From NCBI GenBank assembly GCA_037043015.1, contig CM073322.1, forward strand, positions 4,971,601 to 5,035,600: a stretch of 64,000 bases of DNA, in the 5' to 3' direction. The notes beneath the pieces are model-generated. The model was not told where the DNA came from and did not search any database. It was given only the letters and a program-made list of their open reading frames with translations. Position numbers and translations under genes: made by a program. The DNA comes from Bryum argenteum (lineage: Eukaryota > Streptophyta > Bryopsida > Bryales > Bryaceae). Within the stretch, counting starts at the first letter, position 1, and every line of letters begins with the position of its first letter. Of the stretch, positions 48,351 to 60,740 are shown in pieces.

Positions 48351-48472
48351 GGATAAAGTCATAAATTTGCCCCCCCCCAGCCAGTCTTCAATATTAGCCG
48401 GGGATAAAGTCATAAGTTTAGCCCCCCCAGCCAGTTTAGCCCCGGGGGCTAAACGAGTTAGAGTTCCCAGTG

Positions 48473-49390
48473 GCCACGAACCATTGCCCCAGTGAGACAT
48501 GTACTCTGAATGCATGCATAGCCGCACGGACATTCTTTACTACGCTTGGCGTACCAGCAAGCGTAGGTGGGCTATTTACCCAGGCCAATCCTCATAGGAA
48601 AAGCAGTACTGCAAGCCAATGTTTGAAGGAGAGGTGTATCATGTTTGTTAGACTTGACAATTTTCTATTCTTTTCTGCTGCACTTGCATTGCTAATAGAA
48701 TTGAAAGCACAGGTCGGTTCTGACTGCACCGACCGACTTAAATGTCCCCATTGAAAACACCAGACAACCGGACATGTGCAAGCAACATTACATAAAATAT
48801 TACCATCTCATACGGCATCTTCGCTGAAAGTCGTCGTTCCCATCGCCCCTCGTCACTAACTTCCACAAAGCTGACGATCCTTTCTCTGAAGCTAGCCTGA
48901 CGATTACACTTGGCAGAAATCCAAATGCTGGCACACTGGTCAGAAGGCTACTTGTCAACACAAGGAAGTCTGAAATATCGTCAATCACCTAATCCGTGAT
49001 TGATGCTGTCATGCAGTAGTCGACTAGCTCATGCTCATCAATCTTCGAACTTTCCCTCTGCAGGCTACGGATCAAAACTGATTCATGGTATGTGATACAG
49101 ATATACTACATATGATACAGGTGGAACTGTAGTCGCACAGCCAACACTTGTGAACTGAGTCTGTTGGGAGCAGTTAGAACTAGCTATCACATACATATGA
49201 GCCCTGGCTAGCTCGGGAATGTAATGCTCGCTCATATGGGTAAAAGTGTCGTGGTTCTGATAGATGCAGATCGCGAGGGCTGATCATACCTCTCAGAAAG
49301 GAAGAAAAGAGAAAGATGAAAAGTGGTGGTAGTTTGATACTTAGCGCAGAGAGTAAGGTCTACCTTGGGATTTGGGTGGGAACGATTGAG
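48473..49390. other. Spacer between CACTA element and ARM gene
   Basis: It begins with the right GCC duplication of the CACTA element. The rest probably includes the 3' untranslated region of the ARM-repeat gene. Short open frames here show no recognisable domain. Confidence 0.45.
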
Positions 49391-51042
49391 TTAGAAGCGG
49401 ATGGCTTGAGTGACTGTGGAGTCAGGATTGCAGGGATGTTGCACCCACAGGGGGTGCAGCAGCTTCAGGAGCTGGGAAGCCTTGCGCTTGGCGCGCGCGG
49501 TGCAGTCACTTTGGATGAGGAGCAGCAGTTTGGTGGGGGCGCCAAGGGCCACGGCTGTCTGGCGCGTGGCCTCCGAGTCGCTGCACATCGTCATCAGAGT
49601 GCCGGCCGCGTACTCCGTGCCGCGGTCGGACACTTTTAGGATGAGCTCCACCAACACCGGCACGGCTAGTGCATGGTTGATCAGACCCGCTTTACCCTCC
49701 TCCGTCGTCCCCAGCAGCTCCAGTGTGGCCAACGCTTTCTCTGCCGTGGCCGATCGAGCCCGTGGCAGCATCTCCACCACCGCCGCCACCGCTCCCACCT
49801 CCACAGCTCTGCACACATCCAGCTCCGCCTCTGATCACAATGGTATTCTGTATCTATACATACTGCTTCTTCAACATCGTGACATGGAGGGTACATACTA
49901 TCCGGACTGGATATTGGCTTACCGGAGTCTGTTTTCTCGCATCAAGCAGAGGGCCAGCATTGTCCTGGTGGCCAATTTGACCGGCTTGGGATGCTTCTCA
50001 TCACGCAGCATTTGAACGAGAGCCTCCATGACGCCAGGCCTGGCGCCAATGCAATCTTTGAACTCCTCCTCCAGCGACAGCTTCTCCAAAAGGTGGCATG
50101 CACTCTCTTGAACCTCTTTCCGTCCTTTGCACATGTACCATGTTACCACGGTCACAAATTCCGAAGTTGTCATCGACCGCATTGCACCGCCGTCTATTTC
50201 CACCAACACAGAAAGGGCCGCCAGCGATTCCTCCTGCACTGTACTCATCTGGAAGCAGAGATTGCCCATAAATTGAACAGAAATGACAAATCGTCATCCT
50301 TAGAAGATCAAAGACTGGGGCACAGTCTTGAATCTAGGGTACACGATAGAATCCGAACTCACTCAGACAGAAAATGTTCACAAATTGCATGCTAAGTTAT
50401 GATGTAAGAATGTAAGTACTTGGTTGAGAGCAAGAGTAGTAAGAATCGTCGCAATACCTGAGATTCGCCCACCGATGAGGGACGAGAAGCTCCAGCAGCA
50501 TCATCTGTGAGGTCGCTGGACAGCACCAGAGCGATGAGAGACGAGGCAATGCCGGACGATCGGACAATGTCCCTGCAGTCCGGTTTCCGCAGTTTGTAGT
50601 TCAAGTCGCGGACGGTCCTGGTGGTGCAGTTCCCGGCTTTGATCTCAGCCAGCAGCTCCTCCAGATCCATTGCCTCCGGCCCCACTTCCGAGGTGATGGA
50701 CGACCTGCCCTCCGAGCAGCTGGAACCTCCTTGGTCCATCATCCTGTCGTAATTCGAAGGCGAGCCGGGCTGCAGACCGAGCACCGCACCCGCCACTGCG
50801 ACATTGACGGAGATTTCCGCCAACACTCGACTCTGATTCACGCATGGCCCTGCTTGCTCTATCTGCTCCTGCAAAGTGCAGTCATTCGCCGCCCACACGA
50901 AGGCAGCCTTCTTGCCGAAATCAGGCGCGCTCGGTGGGGTGCGCGGGCTTAGCACCGAGCTTGCGCAGAACCCGAACGTGCTGCAGATGAAGAGATGGCC
51001 CCTCGCTTGCTGCAGCCTCGCATTCTGCTTCTGCTTTCGCAT
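49391..51042 (-). CDS. ARM-repeat protein of the PUB22-26 type, without visible U-box
   Basis: Exons complement(49391-49808, 49923-50248, 50458-51042) join in frame to 442 residues. The C-terminal 370 residues are armadillo repeats of the kind in PUB22-PUB26 ubiquitin ligases: LATLELLGTTEEGKAGLINH, then ILKVSDRGTEYAAGTLMTMC, LLLLIQSDCTARAKRKA and QLLKLLHPLW, which parallel the end of those proteins closely. The U-box that recruits the E2 enzyme (normally CPI..D..T..TYDR) is not seen in this frame or within 2 kb upstream. An acceptor-like tatag at 51061 leaves the frame open upstream of the chosen ATG, so a further 5' exon is possible. As read, it could bind partners through ARM repeats but not act as an E3 ligase by itself. 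Confidence 0.8.
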
Positions 51043-54000
51043 CTCGGATCGTAGGTAAACCTATAAGCATCCACAAAAACGTCAGACTGCCTTCGCTCCT
51101 ATAGACGATTCGGCTGCATCTTACGACATAATGTGAATTGTGAAACGACAAAATTGCAATATTCAACCTTGAACTCAAGGCTATACATTTCCAATGAAGT
51201 GATTTACATCCAACTCAAAGTGCTGATTGAGATGTATATTTTGCAGGATGAATTAAAAGTTAGCACTGTAAGAAAACGGTCGCAATTCGGTGTAATTACC
51301 TCAGCTTGGAAATAAGATTTTGTCTTTCCCGTCGGCGCTCGACTGAATCTTGTGTCTGAGAAACGTCCCCTTACCACTCACCACTCATCACCAAACATTG
51401 CTTGTTCAGCATGCTCACTTCAAAAATCCTGTCACACAAACCATCTCATGATCGTGAGGCTCTTAAATCTATTGTTTCAAGTTTAAGGCAGCGAACGGAC
51501 ACTAAAATTAGTTGACTCCGTCTCATGCATGTAGTCCTTCACATGGTGGGGCACCTTTCGTGTAAGGGTGCCGTGGTTGGCTAATTGTCACTGACTATTA
51601 ACTTTTGAAATCATGGGGTTTGTTTACACCTAACACTTCTCACTTGGAAATTGACGCATTCTGACTTCAAAGTGGTCTCCGTCTCTTCTCGCTTATTAGC
51701 CGCCAGCGCAGAAGCGAGCTTTACTTCCAAAATTCCCCCGCTGTAATGGAGATCGGAGAACAGAGCTGTGTTAGAGAAGCTTTAAATTGAGACCTTTACG
51801 AGAACGAATATCAAGATGTATATTGGGATCATCTGCAACCTTGGCTCTCAGTGCATGCCACAAATTAATGAGATCATTGACTCCTGCAAATATGGAAGAA
51901 ACGTTGTAACATCTGCATATAGGTCAGTCATCAACAGTTGCTAGATCCAATGATGAACTTAAAGAAGAGTCCAGCCAACCATTCGAAAACCTCCGCACAC
52001 ACACAAAAAGCCCCAACAGAGCTTCTCTCAGCCTCTCTCAGTCAAAGAGGGTATTTGAACTTCCTAACGTTACCACTCCTCGAAGATACTCATTTATCAT
52101 GGAAGTCATTGATAACTTTCTGCAACGTTGAGAAATATTTCCTAAGGATCTCTGTAGCAACAAAACAGAGGATGGAATTACCCTCTTCATGCTTCTTGTG
52201 AAAGAGGTGCCAAGGTATTGCAGTCTCCTTATTAAGAGAACCAGGCTCCTATTTGTTATTGTGATTTACAACAAAGCATTGTATCACAACGAAGAAACTT
52301 CAATCTTACGTAAAGAGTCTGTCGTTCTAAGTTCTACTTAAAATGCCCCGGACCTGCATTGCTCTGTACATGAAGCTCAAGGCTACGACGCCAATCTTTA
52401 AAAAAGCTCACACACTCTTGACCTAGCTGAAGAGTATCAAGCTCCAGCGGCAGAACTCCAGCATATAGTGTAAAAACTAACGGGTGGAATACATTCAAGC
52501 ACCGGCAGATTTTGAAATGATGCAGGAAAGGAGTGCTTACAGAGCAAGGCGATGATGACGGCAATGCAAGCATGGTGTGGAGGGGAGTGCGTTTTAGAGA
52601 GGTGGAGGAAACGGAATTAGGGCTGGCACGGTGTCAGTGAGGTGCCTGCATGCACCCGCACCAGCACACTGAGGCAGCGCCGCAACAAGCAATTAGTGGC
52701 CCGTGGTGTGCAGGACGCAGCCTGCAATCGACTCCAAACTCAGCAGCTAGCAGCTAAGCTACAGTGGCAAGCATGGAGCTGAGCTGCTGGGCTGGTAAAA
52801 ATGTTGTGAGGCTCGAGAATCGGAGCTTGGAGATGGAGAAGACGGTGGACTGAAAGGGACGAGGGTGGAGTGAATTCAAAGGAGAGAGGGAGAGAGTGGT
52901 CGTCTCTACTCTCTAGCTAGTCGTGCGAGTACTAGTGGAGTTGCAGTGCAGTGCAGTGCAGTGGTGGAGTAGTCTGTGCTGGTCAGTTGACTGAGTAACT
53001 TAGTAAGTCGTGACTCGTGAGTAGTGAGCAACAAAAGGTAGTGATCATTCCTGCTGTCCAACCCCTGGTCCCTATCTGTATGTGTGTCTGCTCAAGCGTG
53101 CCTTCTGTCTTCCTGTCAGGCCTTCCTCCCTTCACCATTCTTACCCAACGCTTTTCTTACTAGTACTTTTCTTACGAGTTACGATAGTCAACTTATGCTA
53201 GCTATCTGTGGAGTGAAATTCTGTTCAGTTTGTAGCTTTTTTCATGCCCATCGACATTGTTACAAATCGCCAAATTGTGAAGCATTCTCTGCAGTAGATT
53301 TGTCTTATGTTTATTGCTTGTATTCATTACCCCACAATGTGAAAACGACACGATTAGCCTCCTCCTCACATTAGCTGAATGTGTTGCGACTCCGAATATG
53401 AAGAACTCATTTTACGCACTTGAGATACGGTATACGAAGCAAAGTAGGTAAGCTTCATATTTTACACTGAAGTTCGATAAAGTATCACCGAATGACATGC
53501 ACCGCTCCCCTGTTTAGATAGATGATGAAACGTTTTCTTAGTACGAGGGCTTGATACAAAATTGCATCTGTGAGTCCAACCTCAGCCGTAAGGTGGGCGA
53601 TTCCTTCAAATGCCCGTAACCAGTTAACTCAGCTTCGATCACCAAATCAAAATCATGAGGAAGGTATCGCATTGCTCAAATAAAGATTTTCAGTGGCGAA
53701 CTGTAGCAATTTACACATGAAATTTGATGAGTAACCTTACAAGCTGAGACAGTGTAAAAATCCTCGACCAACCCGCGTGGTGAATGGTGAATTTGAGGTG
53801 GTTGAATGGGGCAAGAGATACTAGAAACGGCATTCCAGGTGCAAAGGTAAGAATGCAGCTCTGTACACCACCACCAATCATTCAATTTGCAACTCAGTAG
53901 CTGAGCACGACCACCTCCATCTCACCTCTGTTCCATGACTCCATGAGCACCAACATCAAGGCAAACAAACCGAATGCATCCAGGCTGTTCAACCAAAGCT

Positions 54001-54955
54001 GATTACCATGTAGTGCAAGATTGAGGCGGACAGTGCTCATTCACTATGCACCTTTATGCACAATCTCCAACTTCAATTCATTGCATGTTACCTAAGTTAT
54101 TTGCCTATTCCTGACATGACATGCAATTCTCCTATCCGCATTTCAAGAGGTGCCAGAATTTGCAACCAAGTTTAGTTATTTTACTTTGCCTTACTGTTCA
54201 ACCTTCACGGGCACAAGATCGTTCCATTTTGTGCTACATAAGATCTAATAAGTGATGTGAATATAAAAAGAATTTGCAATATCTTGTGTTGGGAATTGCT
54301 TCCAGGATTAAAGACATGTATTCTTAAGGAACCTCAATGAAAGTTAGTCACATTCTGCATATGTATTCTTAATTACATCATTGTTTCAGTATGCAATATG
54401 AGTGAATATTTTGCACTTTAGCAGATTCATGGCCTTTTCTACCCTCCATTGAAGCTTGTTTCTTTCCCTCCGCTTTAGCTTTTGGATAACCATCATAGCT
54501 TTGAATGCATATATGAAGGTTGCCACTTGAACGCCCTCTCAAGAAATTTAATAGCAATGATAAGTTTGATGGCTTGTTCTCTAGGTACAATCATGCAAAA
54601 TTTGAAAAAGAAACTCGGTCGTTTAGGGTTAACACATGCCGACATGCATGAAACAACAGCTATTTGCTCCCCTCCATGATTCCTGTCATATCTATTGCCA
54701 ATCATGCTGCTCTGGTAAGCTTATAGCCACATACAGCCAATTTCTCAACAACGACTGTGAAAATTGGAAGAGAAGAAAACCGGTTCTGCACTTGAGTTGC
54801 AGTATTTGTATTTGTATGGGACAACTAGAAATTGCTGTAGAAGAACCAGTTGTTTGTATGTACCACAACTCATTGCATTCTCTCACTTATTCAAATATTT
54901 GATATATTTCTTAGCCCAGTAGAATGAGAGAGGGAAATGCCTTTGAGTAAAGTAG
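51043..54955. other. Upstream region of the ARM gene, simple repeats
   Basis: About 3.9 kb without a confident gene. It contains short simple repeats: gagagaggg near 52880 and a five-base GCAGT run near 52944. Apart from one open frame at 52334-52573 nothing suggests coding. It probably includes promoter and leader of the ARM gene. Confidence 0.45.
52334..52573 (-). other. Open frame, possible N-terminal exon of a PUB-like gene
   Basis: This 79-codon frame starts with ATG on the same strand as the ARM gene. Its second half (PLVFTLYAGVLPLELDTLQ, then SLELHVQSNAGPGHFK) vaguely recalls the helical region that precedes the U-box in PUB ligases. If real, the ARM gene would extend 1.5 kb upstream and have lost its U-box in between. 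The resemblance is from memory and weak; a chance frame in the leader is equally possible. Confidence 0.25.
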
Positions 54956-55823
54956 TTAACCCTTAATAAAAGTCGACTTGGCCTCAAACTGCCAGAAAGT
55001 CCAAAAACTCGCAAAAAATACCCACTTTTTATGCAAGGTGAAATTTTTCAAATTTTGACAAACTTCTAGGTATGTAACTATAAGATCTACTACTTAACTT
55101 GTTTGTATATATGTATAATTATCATATCTCATATTCAAATTCCTTACCGATTGTGAGATAGTAATGTTCAAAGTTGAAGAAAAGTATTTTTTTCCTTGTT
55201 GTCGGACGGTTATTACTAGTTTTTTGAGGACATAAAAACTAGTTTTGGTAGAAAATTTGACTTGTGGCTCTTTACATCCTTGTTCCTTGGTGAGTTAGGA
55301 ACGTGACCATGCAATATTTACTCTCATGCAACCCACAGAATCGTAAGAAATGCTTGATTATTTACATGGAGGTATGTTAAAATCCAACTACATATGTTGG
55401 TCTTTGACTATAAAAATGGCATGTGAAAAAAATTAGATTGGAAATCTGAATGCTGAGAGAATATGCCTCGGAACCTTATTTACATGTACAAGAAAAAAAA
55501 AATTGAAAGAAAGTAAAATCTTAAATTTTGGTAAATTCTTGAGGTTTCTGCGTTTAATTGATATTGGGCAAGTTTTGAGAATAAATTAGCATATACTGCA
55601 CTTTGGGCAAATTTTGGGCAGATCTCAAATAGTTTTTTTTCAAATTTTGAATGTGAATATCTTGTAAAGTATGAGAAACTCTAAAACGTGAAATGACTTT
55701 TTGGAAAAGTGTAGAAAATTTTTCCAACTTGAAAAAGGTTCCAGCTAAAACTAGTAAGCAAGAAGCCTACCAAACCCCCAAAACACCAAAATATGGCCTT
55801 TGTCGACTTCAGATCAAGGTTAA
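54956..55823. mobile_element. TTAA element Y, complete copy
   Basis: The element is 868 bp with TTAA at 54956-54959 and 55820-55823. The inverted ends share AAGTCGAC followed by GGCC (cccttaataaaagtcgactt on the left). It is non-coding. It defines a second TTAA-targeted MITE family, whose other copy is split between 1912-2216 and 8869-9003. TTAA targets and C-run ends suggest mobilisation by a piggyBac-type enzyme. Confidence 0.75.
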
Positions 55824-56052
55824 CCCTTAAAAGTCCCTTGGGGATAGTATGTACGCTGTCGTATAATTAAGATTTGCTACCAACAAGAAACTCTAAACTC
55901 GAATCGTAATAGCACACTAGAACCGCATTGATTCAAATGTCAACTTCTTCTTCAAACTCAAACCCAATAAAGGTGTGCATTCACTCCAAATACAACCAAA
56001 ATACACCGTATTCTACTGGTCGCCACGGCACGCTCAGACCTTTAGGGGTCAA
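55820..56052. mobile_element. Short TTAA MITE abutting element Y
   Basis: It starts TTAA (shared with Y) and cccttaaaagtccc. It ends gacctttaggggtcaa at 56052, where TTAA has become TCAA. Read inward the right end is cccctaaaggtc, so about 13 of 16 terminal bases match. It is 233 bp and non-coding. Confidence 0.5.
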
Positions 56053-58625
56053 AGGTGGAGGAAATACATCCAACACTACACTAAAGGATGTCGATCCTTC
56101 CACACTCATTTCATGTGCTGCCAAGCAACACACGATTGGTACAAGGTCACTATTCAACAACAACATTGCTTCAAGTATTTCATACTAGAAGGTACCGTGT
56201 CCCTGGACATATCCCGTCTCTGTAATGTCATCCCTCCTAGAAAATTGAACCATTATTGAGCACTCTCGCTTGGGAGTCAAGAAGAAGACTTTTCACTGCA
56301 GTATCTCTGTAAAAATAAATTACAACATGACAAATTGACAATACTGTATTTCTGCCACATACTTATTCGGCATACATCATGAGTGTGGCCTTGAGACTGG
56401 GAGTTTTATATTCAAACTTTGCAAAAGCTTTGAGTGCAAAGATGACAAAGAAATTTCTTCATATAAGACATGTATGTAAGACATGATTGCCTGCAAATTT
56501 AAACTCAGAAGTGGAATGGAGAATCCATCATGGATGATGAACAATCTCCAGTTTTCATGACCCTTTGAGCATCGAGTGGTCTGCTGGCTTTCATGTACCA
56601 AGGTTGTTGCTGAAAATGCTTCTATGTTGACTACATGCAAGTCAAATTATTATCTCACTCAAGACTAAATACATGTGCAACTAGAAAAAAATACAGAAAA
56701 TATGGACTTGTCACTCTCTGTAAGTTAAAACCCGTCGTGTATAACATCTTGTAATTAAAATAGAGAACGATTGGTCCAAGATGATTCTAAACTCGCATGT
56801 AGTATCCACAAGGCTTTTGTTGTTTTAGATTCAATCCCTTGCTACCACATTTTGCACCACTTGATGCAAACGCATGCCATGAGCTCTTCTACTCATGTGT
56901 TGAAAAAGAAAATTGATGTATATTAATTTTCTGTGGTGTTCACGATGTGTATACTTGCACATGGTAACCTTTTTGAATTAATAGAAAACATATTTCAAGT
57001 ATTCTAACTGTATATAGAACAACTTCAAATCCATTGATCAAACGAGGTGATAAGAGGGGCACTAACTTTGTACAAGGAATCTCGAAGAGAATTGATGAGA
57101 CTTTTGGACCTTTGGAGGATACAAAAATCAATCTTTTGAATTGAAACCAGAAATTATGCTTTTAAATAAGATGTACATGTAAAATATAGCATAACGAACC
57201 AAAAAAGTTTGGTGTACACACATAACACATGTGTGTTGGGTTTAAATACCTTACCCTCTTCCTAGTACGTTAGAATTAGGCAAAATACCTCATATTAGTG
57301 ACTCTTTCGTCTGCATGTAACCAGAATACAGCTCTCTGTTTGTACCCGTTTGTTAAAAAACTCCTAAAATTAATTTGAGATAACACGGCCATTCGTTGTT
57401 TGTTGAGTTGTCGGACAACTCTACTTCCAAGTGCTATTGAAGCGAAGTGAATTTACCGCAGACCTTGCGAGAACTTACAATATGAGACAACCTTCATCTA
57501 GATTCACATTTTCAGCTTTTAGGTAGCCTAGTCCAAGACTGATAATTAAATTGGTAATCATAGCATTCGGAACTATACAATCTCATTCATAATTTGTTTT
57601 TTGTAGAATCATCTCTCCCTTATATTTTGATGCAAACAAATGAACATTATAGAATACAATCTGGATCCCAAAAAAGGGCTCTTTGTATAAATCGAAGACA
57701 AAACTTATTTGTACAAGAGTACAAAATTGCTTGTCATTATTTCATACCATCTTGGGTTGATTTAAGATATTTAGCACAAAACTCAATTGGGGTCTAATCC
57801 AACAATGTTGATGACAAGCGACCCGATATGCAAGGGTGGCGTGACTATTGTTACTAGTAGCTTAGAAGCTTTCTCAAGAGTGTTCTCTGGTTCTTGATGT
57901 ATTTCTCAAGCGTTTAAGACACAGTTTGGTTAATGAAAAAATGAAAATAAACATAAATATTGTTGATGAAAAGTCAACATTGGATGATGAAAAAGATAAG
58001 GTTCTTTCAGCCCTTCATCCAAAATGTGGAATTTTGACATCAAGGTACAAGATATTGCACGAGATCAATTAGCAAGTTGTACTTCCGCTCAATCCTTCAA
58101 TACATGGGCATGTATGTTGCAGGTGATTGAATACAGCATAAATTCGAAATTTATGCTAATTTTGAAATTTCAAAACTACCTATGATTCATTGATCAATAT
58201 AAGCAATCGGCCATTGCACCAAAAATTTATACATCACTTGCCATCTAAAAGATGCAAACCTTTGAAAGATCAATTTTTCCCTTGCAAAAGCATTTAAGAC
58301 GTAGCAGCTTAAACTGAAGACCCTTCCGGAATGCAAAAAGCATGCTGACCTGTGAACTAGCCGAATAAACGCCAACATTCCTGACTTATATCAAGAACCC
58401 TCCGGACTGCTACAAGGAACCGAACAAAAGTTTTGTGAGTTGATAATTGGTATCTGGCTTGATACGTTTGAAAAGGTCCGAGCGTCAAACGAAGACAAGC
58501 TGAAGATTCTCCATCATGAAACGATTCAATACAAATCTCATACTGCATAAAAATAGCAGTTGAGAAGAAAGGCCTAAGCCAGTAAGATACAATACAATGA
58601 GCTAACCAAATGATCTACAGTACCT
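56053..58625. other. Intergenic, no gene recognised
   Basis: AT-rich sequence with short frames only (the longest is 87 codons at 56377-56640, minus strand, no domain seen). The last few hundred bases probably include the 3' end of the ARL5-like transcript. Confidence 0.45.
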
Positions 58626-59180
58626 CTACGGTGTGACCTTGGTTCCAGTCACATGCTGAGCAACCCACCCCAAACCATCCCACAGCCCCTCCCCTGTCAA
58701 GGCACAACATGCTTGAATGTGCCAGTCGTGATTCTTAATGCTGTGAAGAGACAGCGCATCACTTATTTCCGCGGGAGTCATGGCATCTTTCAAATCCTGT
58801 TTATTGGCGAACACAAGCACGACAGAACCTTGCAGTTCTTCGTGTTGCAGCAACTTGAAGAGCTCGTCTTTGATGATCGAAATCCTTGCCCGGTCTGTGC
58901 TATCAACAACCATCACAACTGCATGTGTGCCTCGGTAGTAAGTCGCCCAGGAAGTTCGCAATCGCTCTTGGCCTCCAAGATCCCACACCTCAAAACGTAT
59001 ATTTTTGTAAACAAGCTCTTCCACGTTGCTGCCTACTGTAGGCTGCGTGACAACCACCTCACCCAAGTGAAGCTTGTATAGTGTGGTCGTCTTTCCAGCG
59101 TTGTCTAATCCCACCACCACTATTTTGTACTCTTTCGCAGGAAACATGTAAAACCACAACCTCGATATGATCACCCCCAT
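58626..59180 (-). CDS. ARL5: ARL5-type small GTPase (ADP-ribosylation factor-like)
   Basis: A single open frame of 184 residues, full length for the family. Gly2 allows N-myristoylation and the first 15 residues form the usual amphipathic helix ([15 protein letters not shown]). The P-loop GLDNAGKT is at 24-31, switch I Thr48 in PTVGSN, switch II WDLGGQE at 66-72 and the guanine motif NKQD at 126-129. Family knowledge: ARL5 acts at the trans-Golgi, recruiting tethers for endosome-to-Golgi traffic. Identity to animal and plant ARL5 is evident across the length ([28 protein letters not shown]). The coding part has no intron. Splice-like sites upstream suggest one long intron in the leader. Nothing is broken. 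Confidence 0.93.
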   Translation of the reverse strand: MGVIISRLWFYMFPAKEYKIVVVGLDNAGKTTTLYKLHLGEVVVTQPTVGSNVEELVYKNIRFEVWDLGGQERLRTSWATYYRGTHAVVMVVDSTDRARISIIKDELFKLLQHEELQGSVVLVFANKQDLKDAMTPAEISDALSLHSIKNHDWHIQACCALTGEGLWDGLGWVAQHVTGTKVTP

Positions 59181-60730
59181 CTCGTACGACTTTGGCTACA
59201 CTGCTACAAAGAGTCTTCAGTACTCCTGTTCCACACTTCCACCAGTCTCTCGTATTGATTGCTGTCTCTAGCTTCGAGGCAGAGACCAATTGCACCCAAG
59301 AGTGACCTGAATCACATGATAAACAAACAGTTAAGTGTGGCAGAGCATCAGTCACGTGAAGAAACTACCTCAATGTTAAGCATTGAACTATAATTGCGAA
59401 TGGACGGAGTGGGAAATCAAAAATAGTACACAGGCTGCAATTCTTTCATCAAAATACCAAGGAGACGATAACAGAAAGCAAGACTGGAATACTTATGAAC
59501 TGGTCCACTCGCGATAGAACTATTTCCATCGTCAAGCATGAATCAATGCTACATGAGCCGACTCCACAAGTGAACATTTTAAGCAAGGACTAGATGTAGA
59601 ACAATTGCCTGCGCCACAACAGCCTTCAAGCAAGAATAACAAAATTGCAGCCGAAGAAGACACATGTTCTATATCTTAAGTCACACTTCACAGAGTCCGC
59701 TCAGGAAGCTCCTAAAGTGATGTATAAAAAGTCAAAGACAACTGTGAACTTCAGAGAGAACCTCAATCAAGAAATGAAAAGCGGTGCCATTACAGAGTGA
59801 TGTTTTCTTACTAACAAAGATTCCCCTTACTACCCTGAAAATACTGCATCCACATTCAATCAATTTCACAGGTTCTTCGTAGCCTCAAATAAACGATGTA
59901 AGTCGCCCGGACATCCAAAGTAGACATAAATTTGAAAATCATACACTGACCTAAGCTTATACTGCCTCACAGCTCTGTAAAACGTCCCAACCGAGGTGAA
60001 AATTTCTTTGAGAACAGAAGAATTCAGACAAATTACTGGAACAATATGATCGTGAAAAAACAAAAAGTACTCAGCGAAGAACAAATACTCAGCCACTTCG
60101 CTCTGATTCACCAGCTAATACCACTAATTAGAGCTCTTCAGAAAGCGAACCTACAATTCTATAACAAAACATCAGAGCCATTCAAAAGGCTAAAGAAGAA
60201 TCGGACGCCAATTCTACGATAATCAGCTCGGGAAAAGAAAAGGGGACAAGGAATAAATAAATAAAAAACACAAAGCAATAACATCACAGTCCACATCTAG
60301 CTCTCTCCGAACTATAACCAGATACAAAGCACCTACATGCCATGCAAACAATGATGAGGGAGCTTGCAGTTGCAAATTTGTAGAATCAACTCGAACGTAA
60401 TCTAATCATTGCCAAAAGCAAAAGCAAGAATACTTTCATCAGAAAATAAAACTGGACAACCTCCAAAATGGCAAAAGAGGAGATGCTCAGATCGACTCAA
60501 ATAGCATAAAATGAAAGGGCGAGAGAGCGGCATACCAGGAATGAAGACATCAAGGGGCGATGATCCAGCAGCGGACGAGCCGGCTCTCGCAAAGCATCCC
60601 CTCCTCTGGAGCTTCAATGAAACCCTAACATAGAACCAGGAGCAGGAGCAGCAAGCAAAGTGACGAGCTCGAGCAGGGCTGTGAACGAAGAAGACGACGA
60701 AGATGCGTGCACCTTCCGAGACCAAATTCA
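59181..60730 (-). other. 5' leader of ARL5-like gene with intron (inferred)
   Basis: On the minus strand a leader exon ending at 60536 (cctg/gtatgc donor) and an acceptor at 59306 (gattcag) bracket an intron of about 1.23 kb. The second leader exon, 59181-59306, runs into the ATG. The first exon has a typical plant leader look (tctatgttagggtttcattg). Boundaries rest on consensus only; transcript data would be needed to confirm them. Confidence 0.5.
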
Positions 60731-60740
60731 TCCACTGGAT

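Larger units (their letters stand above)
36108..48472 (-). mobile_element. CACTA (En/Spm) transposon, 12.4 kb, with captured host sequence
   Basis: The element starts CACTGG (36108) and ends CCAGTG (48472). Its terminal inverted repeats match at 21 of about 26 positions. It is flanked by the 3-bp duplication GCC (36105-36107 and 48473-48475), the length expected for CACTA elements. Just inside each end lies a palindrome of gtttagcc and ggctaaac. It encodes a TNP2-like transposase on the minus strand (41951-45155), which sets the strand given. Between 36.8 and 41.1 kb it carries host gene pieces with introns, also on the minus strand. From 45.6 kb to its right end it is filled with tandem repeats, and 41138-41950 is plain non-coding. 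The complete ends and single frameshift in the transposase suggest a fairly young insertion. Confidence 0.88.

Noticed and set aside
57220-57800. Possible long-terminal-repeat remnant (tgttgggtttaaatacc)
   Set aside because: No second repeat, primer-binding site or polyprotein motif was seen in the window.
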